The translations under genes were made by a program, and so were the position numbers. Source: CAZVCJ01 sp964625745 (GTDB lineage: Bacteria > Chloroflexota > Anaerolineae > VGOG01). Taken from it: 19,558 nt of DNA. Under the pieces are notes generated by a model. That model did no database searches. It worked only from the letters and a program-made list of their open reading frames with translations, and was not told the DNA's origin. Below are positions 13,258 through 19,558 of this stretch, in pieces. Where the stretch lies: assembly GCA_964625745.1 (NCBI GenBank), contig CAZVCJ010000074.1, positions 1 through 19,558 on the forward strand. The letters run 5' to 3'. Each line of letters opens with the position of its first letter. Positions within the stretch are counted from its first letter, which is position 1.

Positions 13258-14805
13258 TTGTTAGAAGAGAGCATCCAGCCCCAACCTGAACCACTTCGAT
13301 GGAACGAATTCATTAAGAATATAGCAGGCTGGCGACCTCGAAAAGAGCTGCTGGCGTTGGCTGCGGTGTTGACCCTGGCCGGCATCCTCACGGTCGGGTA
13401 TCTCCAAACGCAAACTCAAGTGACCCTCATGCTAGATGGTTACTCTGAGCCCTTCCGCACTCACCAGACCTCGGTTGAATCCCTTCTGAAAGAGGCCGGC
13501 CTGGAGCTCTGCCCGAAGGACACCATCTCGCCAGGGTTAGAGGCTTCCATTGCGAACGGGGATGTTATTTCCGTCCGCCGGGCCAGGCCAGCCACCATCC
13601 AGGTTGATGACCGCACGGTTGAGACGCGAACCCACAGCCAAACGGTGGGCGACCTGCTGCAGGAGTTAGGGATAGCCCTTCAGCCTCGTGACAGGGTTAT
13701 CATAGATGGGCAGGAAGCGAGTTTGACAGCCAGCCTGCCGGGGCACAGCCCAACCAATCGGCTTGCCAGTAGCCGCAGCGGTAACAATAGTTGGAACGGC
13801 CAGGAGGAAGGTGCTCCCTTGCATGTCGTGATCCAGCGGGCAGTGCCTATGTATCTCGATGATGATGGCAATCTCGCGACTCTTTATACTACCAAAGCCA
13901 CGGTGGGCGAGGCGTTACGCGATGAGGGCGTCAATCTCTACCTGGGCGACCGTGTTGACCCCAGCCTGGGCAGCTCTATCTCGGCGAACATGCAGGTCTC
14001 CATCCAGCGCTCCAGGCCAGTAACTATTCAGGTAGATGGTCGCCTCATCAGGACACGCACTCAGGGGGAGACGGTGGCTGAGACCCTGGTCCAGGAAGGG
14101 GTAGTTCTGCTGGGCAAAGACTACACAGTGCCAGGCGTAGACGTGCCCATAGACGATGATGCGGCCATTCGCGTGGTGCGAGTGACGGAGGAAATGGCCA
14201 TTGAGCAAGACCCTATCTCCTTCGAGACGGCCTGGCAACCCGACCCGAATCTGGAGCTGGACCATCAGCGACTCGATCAGGAGGGCGAGGACGGAGTTAC
14301 CAAGCGGCGCATCCACGTTGTCTGCGAAGATGGCCAGGAGGTCGAGCGATCCCTGGAGGCCGAGTGGGTAGACTGCGAGCCAACCAACAAGGTTATCGCC
14401 TACGGCACTAAGATCATTCTGCGAGAATTGGAGACCCCCGAGGGCAGCCTCACATATTGGCGCAAGATCCGGGCGCTGGCCACATCGTATACGGCTGCCA
14501 CCTCGGGCAAGGACCCCGACCATCCTCTGTACGGCATCACCCGCCTGGGTTGGGAGATGAGGGGGGGCATCGTGGCCGTTGACCCCCAGGTGATCAACAT
14601 GGAGACGGAAATGTACGTGCCCGGCTACGGCCTGGGGGTGGCTGGAGATACTGGTGGCAAAATCAGAGGACGGCACGTTGACCTGGGTTACGAAGAGGGC
14701 GAGCTCAAGCTGTGGTATAGATGGGTTGACGTCTACCTCCTGGCTCCATCGCCGCCCGCAAATCAGATCCATTGGGTGTTGCCCAGTTGGCCGAGGGAAC
14801 GCTGA
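13258..14805 (+). CDS. G5 and 3D domain cell-wall protein (YabE-like putative hydrolase)
   Basis: This is a probable surface-anchored murein-cleaving protein. Residues 29-48 form one membrane helix. Several DUF348-type beta repeats follow (about 55-108, 112-156, 188-251 and 255-310; for example VTLMLDGYSEPFRTHQTSVE), then a G5-like region (about 310-385), then a 3D domain (about 405-495) with its three Asp residues at D442 (VAVDPQ), D464 (AGDTGGK) and D475 (GRHVDLGY). The start is TTG, five bases after GGAGG. A Ser/Asn/Gly-rich insert at about 157-187 breaks the repeat pattern. The gene lies just after the SRP RNA and before rsmA; Firmicutes yabE is likewise close to rsmA. The 3D-type lytic activity is inferred from family knowledge. 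Confidence 0.85.
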   Translation: MLEESIQPQPEPLRWNEFIKNIAGWRPRKELLALAAVLTLAGILTVGYLQTQTQVTLMLDGYSEPFRTHQTSVESLLKEAGLELCPKDTISPGLEASIANGDVISVRRARPATIQVDDRTVETRTHSQTVGDLLQELGIALQPRDRVIIDGQEASLTASLPGHSPTNRLASSRSGNNSWNGQEEGAPLHVVIQRAVPMYLDDDGNLATLYTTKATVGEALRDEGVNLYLGDRVDPSLGSSISANMQVSIQRSRPVTIQVDGRLIRTRTQGETVAETLVQEGVVLLGKDYTVPGVDVPIDDDAAIRVVRVTEEMAIEQDPISFETAWQPDPNLELDHQRLDQEGEDGVTKRRIHVVCEDGQEVERSLEAEWVDCEPTNKVIAYGTKIILRELETPEGSLTYWRKIRALATSYTAATSGKDPDHPLYGITRLGWEMRGGIVAVDPQVINMETEMYVPGYGLGVAGDTGGKIRGRHVDLGYEEGELKLWYRWVDVYLLAPSPPANQIHWVLPSWPRER

Positions 14806-14829
14806 TGAAGCCCGGCGACTTTCAAGCTA

Positions 14830-14871
14830 AGGTGCAACGCACTGCCGAGAGTGCGTTGCACCTGTTTGTTT
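14830..14871 (+). terminator. Intrinsic terminator after the G5/3D gene
   Basis: A perfect 14-base-pair stem (AGGTGCAACGCACT with AGTGCGTTGCACCT) encloses a six-base loop and is followed by GTTTGTTT. It sits between the G5/3D gene and rsmA, so rsmA probably has its own start or depends on read-through. Confidence 0.85.
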
Positions 14872-14892
14872 AACTGCTGAAGTGACGGGGCG

Positions 14893-15858
14893 ATGATGAA
14901 CGTGCGGAGGCTTCTGAAGGAATTTGACATACAGCCCAGGAAAGGCCTGGGCCAGAATTTCTTGACTGATCAGCGAGCATTAGAGCGTATCGTTGAGGCC
15001 GCCGAATTGGGGCCTGAGGACGTCGTCCTGGAGATCGGGCCGGGCTTGGGCACGCTGACCCGCCTCTTAGCTGAGAGGGCCGGAAGGGTGATCGCCGTTG
15101 AGCTAGATCAGCGCTTGGTGGAGGCGCTCAGGCAAACGGCTACCGCAAAGGCTGATCTGCCCAATGTGGAGATCATTCGTGGCGACATCCTGGAGATGAA
15201 CCCGGCTGATTTGCTGGAGCGGCACGTGGGATCACAATTGCTCGCGGTGGGTTGCGTGCAACCTTCGGTTGCCTCCCGCCGCCAGGCCGCTGGATCTGCC
15301 CCCCTGCCCTCCCAAAGTTGGGGGGAACGGGGGGCGGGAGCAAATTATGATGCACTGAGTCTACAGTACAAAGTCGTCGCCAACCTCCCCTATTACATCA
15401 CCTCCGCCATCCTCCGCCACCTCCTCACCGCCGAAGTCAGGCCCAAGCTGATGGTGGTGACTGTCCAGTTGGAAGTAGCCCGGCGTATAATCGCCCAGCC
15501 CGGTGATATGAGTCTGTTGGCGGTGAGCGTTCAGTTCTACGGGCAACCTCGCATCGTGACCCGTGTTAGAGCCGGCGCCTTTTACCCCTCCCCCCAGGTT
15601 GACTCGGCGGTGATACGCATTGATCTACACCGCCATCCCGTGGTCGAAGTGGATGACGCTGGCAGCTTCTTCGAGGTGGTGCGGGCGGGTTTCGCCCAAA
15701 GACGGAAGCAGCTTCGCAACGCCCTGGCAGCCGAGTTGAATCTTCCGGCCAGTGAGGTGGCTCAAGCCCTGAGCAGGGCTGGCGTCAACCCCAGGCGCCG
15801 CGCCCAGACCTTGAGCATTGAGGAGTGGGTCAGGGTTTGGAGGGAGATGCAGACATAA
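14893..15858 (+). CDS. rsmA: 16S rRNA dimethyladenosine transferase RsmA (KsgA) with an internal insert
   Basis: RsmA dimethylates two adjacent adenines in helix 45 of 16S rRNA during small-subunit maturation. Key motifs are present: GLGQNFLTD near the start, VLEIGPGLGTLT (45-56) that binds S-adenosylmethionine, GDIL (97-100), and the catalytic NLPYYIT (164-170). The 321 residues exceed the usual 270 or so. Residues of about 111-158, between GDIL and NLPYYIT, carry an extra stretch (from HVGSQLLAVG to NYDALSLQ) that includes PLPSQSWGERGAG, the translation of a palindromic C/G-tract repeat. The C-terminal helical domain (FAQRRKQLRNAL) is normal. The ATG pair at the start lacks a strong ribosome-binding site. 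The family is certain; whether the insert hurts activity is unknown. Confidence 0.95.
   Translation: MMNVRRLLKEFDIQPRKGLGQNFLTDQRALERIVEAAELGPEDVVLEIGPGLGTLTRLLAERAGRVIAVELDQRLVEALRQTATAKADLPNVEIIRGDILEMNPADLLERHVGSQLLAVGCVQPSVASRRQAAGSAPLPSQSWGERGAGANYDALSLQYKVVANLPYYITSAILRHLLTAEVRPKLMVVTVQLEVARRIIAQPGDMSLLAVSVQFYGQPRIVTRVRAGAFYPSPQVDSAVIRIDLHRHPVVEVDDAGSFFEVVRAGFAQRRKQLRNALAAELNLPASEVAQALSRAGVNPRRRAQTLSIEEWVRVWREMQT
15223..15366 (+). repeat. Repeat-derived insert inside rsmA
   Basis: The stretch encoding residues of about 111-158 contains two palindromes: GCAACC-TTC-GGTTGC at 15258-15272, and a C/G-tract element at about 15297-15340 with core CCCAAAGTTGGGGGG. The latter resembles the element inside csm4. 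The total length is a multiple of three and the frame stays open. Boundaries are estimated from where the RsmA family pattern resumes. Confidence 0.65.
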
Positions 15859-15861
15859 CAC

Positions 15862-15894
15862 AAACTGCCCAGGGCCTTTGGCCCTGGGCAGTTT
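15862..15894. terminator. Bidirectional terminator between rsmA and the convergent genes
   Basis: A perfect 15-base-pair stem (AAACTGCCCAGGGCC with GGCCCTGGGCAGTTT) with a three-base loop lies four bases after rsmA. It has A- and T-rich ends on both sides, so it can work for rsmA and for transcripts arriving from the opposite strand. Confidence 0.75.
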
Positions 15895-15922
15895 CGGTAG
15901 GGCACATTGCGAAAAGTTGGGT

Positions 15923-15984
15923 AGCGATTGAAATCGCACCTGTGAGGGCGCATCCGCGCCCTCCAGAGGCGGTTTTCAACCGCT
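15923..15984. repeat. Palindromic element, short copy
   Basis: The ends AGCGATTGAAA and TTTCAACCGCT are inverted with one mismatch. The left half is identical to the long copy at 12118-12246 from TTGAAATCGCACC to GAGGGC, and the right half shares CCCTCCAGAG. About 67 bases of the centre of the long copy are absent. It lies in the gap between two convergent transcription units. Confidence 0.75.
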
Positions 15985-16011
15985 GTTCCCCGTCATGGAT
16001 GCTCTCCCCTA

Positions 16012-16659
16012 CTACTTACCGATGAGGGCGTCTATTTTGTCGCTCACGATTTCCAGGGTAGCGATGGGGAAGGTGTGGGCTTCGACACCATCCTTCAGCT
16101 CGACTATACTCGTCCTTATCTCCTGGAGAGCGGTCTTGTCTTTCCCGTCAGCCAGAGCTGCCGCTGCTTCCAGGGCGGCATCACACTCCGCCAGATCCCG
16201 CTCAGCAAGCCCCGCCTCTTTCTCGGCCAGGTGAATCCGCGCTTTCAAAGCCTTGGCCGAAGCCTTGAGGAGCAATACCTGGAACTCGGCTTTGGTTGCC
16301 ACTTGCGTGGCCTCTTCCTGAAGCCGGTCGGCGTTGGCGGAGATGTCCTCCGCCAAGTCCTCCCGCAGGTTTTCCCTGAGCCGGTCCCCCTCCGTCTCTG
16401 CCTTCTTCAGCTCTGCTCTGAGCTCGACGATCTCGCCGTCTGCCTTCTCTATGGCCGCTTCGAGCTTGTCTATCTCGCCCCCCGCCTGCTCCATCTCATC
16501 ATTGAGACGATCCACCTCGGCGGATATCCTCTCCGTGCTGGCACGATTGGCAGAAATTCCCCTGTTGCAGAGGAGACCCACTATCACCAGGGCAATCAGC
16601 AGGAACAAGGCGGCTGCTACCATAATCCAGGGGAAGTATGCTTTTAGCTTCTCTTTCAT
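16012..16659 (-). CDS. Membrane-anchored coiled-coil protein of unknown function
   Basis: I do not recognise a family. One membrane helix (about residues 11-33) follows a short basic start (MKEKLKAYFP). The rest is almost entirely acidic and basic helix rich in Glu, Lys, Ala and Leu with heptad-like spacing (about 40-115 and 128-180), a coiled coil facing one side of the membrane. No catalytic motif is visible. The ATG follows AAGGAGG at a good distance. It lies 35 bases after the Pro/Thr-linker membrane protein gene and is the last gene of the apparent xerD-like to punA unit. It could be a structural or envelope-spanning spacer protein. Confidence 0.75.
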   Translation of the reverse strand: MKEKLKAYFPWIMVAAALFLLIALVIVGLLCNRGISANRASTERISAEVDRLNDEMEQAGGEIDKLEAAIEKADGEIVELRAELKKAETEGDRLRENLREDLAEDISANADRLQEEATQVATKAEFQVLLLKASAKALKARIHLAEKEAGLAERDLAECDAALEAAAALADGKDKTALQEIRTSIVELKDGVEAHTFPIATLEIVSDKIDALIGK

Positions 16660-16694
16660 TTCTCATCCTCCTTCGGGATGTGCTCTCCCAATGA

Positions 16695-17426
16695 TTAGTG
16701 TTCAATAGTCACATTCACTTCACAGGGATCCAAGTAGTTGCCCGTTTTGTCCACCACCACTAAACGGAAGGTGTAAGCACCGGCAGGAAGAGACGGGGGT
16801 ATGGTCCAATTGCCCAGGATTCCATCAACTACCGGCTCTTTGAAGTCTTGGATGAAGGACCATTCAGTTTCTACCTGGTGGCGAAACTCGAACTTGTAGT
16901 AGTCAAACTTATTAGGTTCTTCATAATACGCCGACCCTCTGATTTCCACAGACCCCTTCAGGACAGCGTTCACCGTAGGGTTAGTGAGCCTGGCTAGAGG
17001 ATTTGGACAGTTAGGCAAAACAACGGGTTCGGGCGTAAGAGTGAGAGTAACCTCCGGGGTCGTCGTTGGACGGGGTGTCCGCGTGGGGCGGGGCGTAGGC
17101 GTGATCGTAGGCGGCTCCGTAGTTGGGGTTGGCGTCGGCTGCAATAAGGCTGTTGGCGTGACCTCGATCTCGGTCTCCAGATCCAGATTTGGTTCCAAAT
17201 AAATGGCGGTGAAGTAGATTGTCCCACCTAAGATCAACAGAACGAAAGCCATGCCTATAGAGCGAATCCTGGTGCTGGCGGCTGCTTCTTTCTCCAGAGT
17301 AAAAATCGCCCTGCTCTTTTCCCGGTGGGCCATGATAGCCCTTCCAATGTAAGACAAAACGCCCAGGACGCAGGCGCCTATCAGCCAGATGTAGTACTCA
17401 GAGACCAGCTTCACCAGTGTCGTCAT
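16695..17426 (-). CDS. Membrane protein with Pro/Thr-rich linker and C-terminal beta domain
   Basis: The family is not recognised. Two membrane helices (about residues 11-32 and 57-79) are separated by a basic loop. They are followed by a Pro/Thr-rich low-complexity linker (about 88-137, with TPTPTPTTEPP-like runs) and a C-terminal domain of about 100 residues that looks like an Ig or fibronectin-like beta sandwich (WTIPPSLPAGAYTFRLVVVD near the end). Such Thr/Pro linkers are common in surface proteins of Chloroflexota. The C-terminal part is probably outside the cell. The ATG overlaps the punA stop as ATGA, so it is translationally coupled to purine nucleoside phosphorylase although no functional link is evident. 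Confidence 0.78.
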   Translation of the reverse strand: MTTLVKLVSEYYIWLIGACVLGVLSYIGRAIMAHREKSRAIFTLEKEAAASTRIRSIGMAFVLLILGGTIYFTAIYLEPNLDLETEIEVTPTALLQPTPTPTTEPPTITPTPRPTRTPRPTTTPEVTLTLTPEPVVLPNCPNPLARLTNPTVNAVLKGSVEIRGSAYYEEPNKFDYYKFEFRHQVETEWSFIQDFKEPVVDGILGNWTIPPSLPAGAYTFRLVVVDKTGNYLDPCEVNVTIEH

Positions 17427-18292
17427 TTGTCTAAAGAGCCTCCCTCATTAGTTAACCGACTGATGACCCCCTTGAGTAGAACAGTGAGCTTAGGCACGAG
17501 GATCGTGCCGGCCTCCAAGACCTCCTCGTGAACGGCCTTGTTCTCCCTCACTGGTTCTATGACGGCCACGTTGCTGATTCCGGAGATGCCCAACACCCGC
17601 ATGCCCGCATGGCGGGCGACGGTGACCTCGGGCACGGTGGACATGCCCACGGCATCAACGCCGATGAGACGGAGGAACTTCAGATCGGCTGGGGTCTCAA
17701 AGGTGGGGCCGGCCAGACAAACATACACCCCTTGCTGAAGGGTAAAGCCCAGGTCATTAGCTACTCGCAGGGCCATCTCCCGCAGTTTCAAATCATAAGC
17801 TTGGGACATGTCAACGAAGCGAGGCCCCAGTTCGGGATCGTTGGGGCCACGCAAGGGGTTGAGGCCAGTCATGCCGATCAGGTTGATGTGATCGGTGATG
17901 AGCATCAAGTCACCAGCCTGGAAGGCGGGATTCAGGCCACCAGCGGCGTTGGTCACGATAAGAATACCGATGCCCAAAAGCTGCATGGCCCGAATGGGCA
18001 GGACAGTGCGCTGGGGGGAATAGCCCTCGTAATAATGGACGCGGCCCTGCATGACCAATATCTCCTGGCCTTCCAACTCTCCAATGACCAATCGCCCAAC
18101 GTGGCCTTCAATAGTGGAAACTGGAAAATGTGGGATCTCGCTATAGGGTATCACATCGGCTCTCTGCACCTCTTCGGCGAGGGGGTTCAGTCCTGTGCCT
18201 AGAATCAAGCCGATGGTCGGTTCGCGGTCCGTGCGGCCGCGGATGAAATCGGCTGCCTCTGCGAATTCCTTGCGGGTGAAGAATTTGGCCAT
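17423..18292 (-). CDS. punA: Purine nucleoside phosphorylase (trimeric, class I type)
   Basis: This cytoplasmic enzyme splits purine nucleosides with phosphate into free base and (deoxy)ribose-1-phosphate in purine salvage. Family motifs are all present: GLILGTGLNPL (phosphate loop), HFPVSTIEGHVGRLVIG, VMQGRVHYYEGY, TNAAGGLN, LAGPTFETPAD (the base-contacting Glu), VGMSTVPEV and SGISNVAV. The Asn in SNVAV fits the class I, 6-oxopurine-preferring enzymes. The length of about 290 residues is usual. Two adjacent ATG codons exist at 18295 and 18292; the second is chosen because it lies five bases after AGGAGG. It follows the XerC/D-type gene by 44-47 bases and overlaps the next gene by four. Confidence 0.95.
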   Translation of the reverse strand: MAKFFTRKEFAEAADFIRGRTDREPTIGLILGTGLNPLAEEVQRADVIPYSEIPHFPVSTIEGHVGRLVIGELEGQEILVMQGRVHYYEGYSPQRTVLPIRAMQLLGIGILIVTNAAGGLNPAFQAGDLMLITDHINLIGMTGLNPLRGPNDPELGPRFVDMSQAYDLKLREMALRVANDLGFTLQQGVYVCLAGPTFETPADLKFLRLIGVDAVGMSTVPEVTVARHAGMRVLGISGISNVAVIEPVRENKAVHEEVLEAGTILVPKLTVLLKGVISRLTNEGGSLDK

Positions 18293-18318
18293 CATTGCCT
18301 CCTCGTCCGGTCAGCTAA

Positions 18319-18336
18319 AGCGAAAGCGCTTTCGCT
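18319..18336. promoter_or_regulatory. Perfect 18-bp palindrome between the recombinase and punA
   Basis: AGCGAAAGC followed by GCTTTCGCT forms a perfect uninterrupted palindrome in the 44-base gap. Without a loop or U-run it is more like a protein-binding operator than a terminator, but nothing identifies the regulator. Confidence 0.4.
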
Positions 18337-18339
18337 CGG

Positions 18340-19245
18340 CTACTTTGCCCTCGGGTGAGCCTCGTCGTAGACCTGGCGCTTGTGCTTGCTGGTTACGCGG
18401 GTGTAGATTTGGGTGGTGGCGATGTTGGCGTGTCCCAGAAACTGCTGAACGTCCACCAGGGTGGCCTCTCTGCTCTCCAGCATGTGGGTGGCAAAGGAGT
18501 GGCGAAGGGTGTGAGGAGTGATGTTGGGGTCAAGGCCCGCTTGCTTGACATAGTGCTTGATGATAAGCCAAAGGCCCTGGCGGGTCAACCGCCGGCCCCG
18601 AGGGTTTAAGAAGAGGGCTTTCTCCTCCAGGTCTTTAAGGAGTTGGAGCCGACCTTTGCGCAGATAGGTCTCGATAGCATTGACGGCGCGGCTGTGTATG
18701 GGGATGATCCTTTCCTTGTCGCCTTTGCCGATGACCCGCACACAAGTCGAAGGCAGATTCACGTCGTCTATGTCCAGCTCCACCAACTCGGTGGCCCGCA
18801 TGCCGGTGGCGTACATGAGTTCGAGCATGGCTTTGTCTCGCAGGGCCTTGGGAGTCGAGCGTTTGGCGGGTTCGGCCAGCAATAGCCCCACGTCCTCGGC
18901 AGAGATGGCCTTGGGCAATTGCTTCTTCACCTTGGGCGAATCCAGGGTAGCCGTGGGGTCATCCTTGATCAATTCCTCTGTCACCAGGAAGTGAAAGAAG
19001 GATTTGGCGGCTGCCACCTTACGGGCCACGGTAGAAGCAGCGTATTCCCTCTCTTTGAGATATAGTATATAGGCGATGATCATGTCTTTGTCTACTTCAT
19101 CCCAGGACTTGACCTCGAGTGCATCCCGCTCGTTTAGGAATCTTGCGAACTGGGCCAGGTCGTTCCGGTAAGCAATCAGGGTATTTGGCGGAGAGCCCTT
19201 CTCCAGAGACAAGAAATCCAGAAAGTCCTTGATCTTTTCTAGCAT
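18340..19245 (-). CDS. xerD: XerC/XerD-type tyrosine recombinase
   Basis: This is likely the chromosome dimer resolution recombinase. The 301 residues match the Xer length and layout: an N-terminal SAM-like core-binding domain (about 1-100, with YRNDLAQFARFL), then the catalytic domain with R150 (ATGMRATEL), K174 (VIGKGDKER), H245 and R248 (HTLRHSFATHM), H272 (GHANIATTQ) and nucleophile Y281. These positions are within two residues of those in E. coli XerD. No phage or integron genes flank it, which favours the housekeeping role. The ATG follows AAGGAG at good distance. XerC and XerD cannot be told apart with certainty. Confidence 0.9.
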   Translation of the reverse strand: MLEKIKDFLDFLSLEKGSPPNTLIAYRNDLAQFARFLNERDALEVKSWDEVDKDMIIAYILYLKEREYAASTVARKVAAAKSFFHFLVTEELIKDDPTATLDSPKVKKQLPKAISAEDVGLLLAEPAKRSTPKALRDKAMLELMYATGMRATELVELDIDDVNLPSTCVRVIGKGDKERIIPIHSRAVNAIETYLRKGRLQLLKDLEEKALFLNPRGRRLTRQGLWLIIKHYVKQAGLDPNITPHTLRHSFATHMLESREATLVDVQQFLGHANIATTQIYTRVTSKHKRQVYDEAHPRAK

Positions 19246-19292
19246 GGTCAGCTCCTTCCAATAAATCGTACAGTAGGGAAACTGTCGAGTAT

Positions 19293-19320
19293 ATTATATC
19301 ACAGGTTTGCATAAAATCAA
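19293..19320 (-). promoter_or_regulatory. Proximal promoter of the recombinase gene
   Basis: On the minus strand, TTGATT and TATAAT are separated by 16 bases, about 45 bases upstream of the start codon. Confidence 0.5.
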
Positions 19321-19351
19321 ATCGGGGTTGCAGCTTATTCCGATGAAGTCT

Positions 19352-19380
19352 ATTATATCGCAGAGAGCTGGATTTGCCAA
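19352..19380 (-). promoter_or_regulatory. Distal promoter of the recombinase gene
   Basis: On the minus strand, TTGGCA and TATAAT are separated by 17 bases, a near-consensus pair just after the queA stop. Its -35 box is embedded in the palindrome GGATTTGCCAAATCC (19370-19384), a possible operator. Confidence 0.55.
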
Positions 19381-19388
19381 ATCCCCAC

Positions 19389-19558
19389 TCACAGTATCAG
19401 CATCGTGTCGCCGAAGCTGTAGAAGCGATACTCCCTCTGGACAGCTTCTCGATACGCTTTATCAATCAACTCCTTGCCAGTGAAAGCCGCCACCAGCATC
19501 AACAGGGTCGAGCGCGGCAGGTGAAAGTTGGTGATCAGGGCATCTACGGCGCGGAACT
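19389..19558 (-). CDS. queA: QueA, S-adenosylmethionine:tRNA ribosyltransferase-isomerase, C-terminal end
   Basis: QueA transfers and isomerises the ribose of S-adenosylmethionine onto 7-aminomethyl-7-deazaguanine in tRNA, making epoxyqueuosine in the queuosine pathway. Only the last 56 codons are in the window; the gene continues past the right edge. The visible part has the family signatures ALITNFHLPRSTLLMLVAAF and YRFYSFGDTMLIL at the very end. It lies on the same strand as the recombinase gene, 143 bases upstream. Confidence 0.93.
   Translation of the reverse strand, partial: FRAVDALITNFHLPRSTLLMLVAAFTGKELIDKAYREAVQREYRFYSFGDTMLIL

Noticed and set aside
12914..13391. Minus-strand open frames over the SRP RNA
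   Set aside because: They lie opposite a clearly conserved structural RNA and show no protein-like features.
18340..19245. Integrase of a mobile element
   Set aside because: The length and catalytic spacing match housekeeping Xer proteins, and no attachment site, phage or integron genes are nearby.

Overview
The window looks like a moderately GC-rich bacterial chromosome, most likely a Chloroflexota (Anaerolineae-like) organism. This is inferred, not proven. The clues are a long SRP RNA with an Alu domain, a G5/3D cell-wall protein next to rsmA, membrane proteins with Pro/Thr-rich linkers, TTG starts behind strong Shine-Dalgarno sequences, and several families of short palindromic repeats, some of them inside genes.

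Region 1 (about 36-9270, minus strand) is a compact type III-A CRISPR-Cas operon in the order cas10 - csm2 - csm3 - csm4 - csm5 - csm6 - membrane CARF gene - cas6. No CRISPR array and no cas1/cas2 are in the window. Cas10 keeps its GGDD cyclase motif but lacks a recognisable HD nuclease motif, so this complex should act mainly by making cyclic oligoadenylate (cOA). Two cOA-sensor genes follow: a Csm6 with CARF and HEPN domains and an intact RX4H motif, and a small protein with two transmembrane helices and a CARF domain but no nuclease domain. Csm5 has an extra C-terminal S1 RNA-binding domain. The cas6 frame stops after 131 codons, close to the window edge. The Csm3 backbone keeps its target-RNA-cleaving Asp. 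Together these suggest RNA-guided detection of a transcript, cOA synthesis, and a two-pronged response: RNA degradation by Csm6 and a membrane effect by the TM-CARF protein.

Region 2 (about 9000-9700) holds the csm promoter and leader, a nested inverted-repeat element, and a tRNA-Arg(CCG) with its own promoter and terminator. Region 3 (9698-12310, minus strand) is a bifunctional penicillin-binding protein whose leader contains a palindromic element and whose promoter lies back to back with a plus-strand promoter. Region 4 (12310-15900, plus strand) carries a repeat, a doubtful short ORF, two tRNA-Ser genes, the long SRP RNA, a G5/3D putative cell-wall hydrolase, and rsmA (ksgA) with an in-frame insert.

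Region 5 (15920-19558, minus strand) holds a second copy of the palindromic element, then, in transcription order, the end of queA, a XerC/D-type recombinase, purine nucleoside phosphorylase, and two membrane proteins of unknown function (one with a Pro/Thr-rich linker, one coiled-coil).
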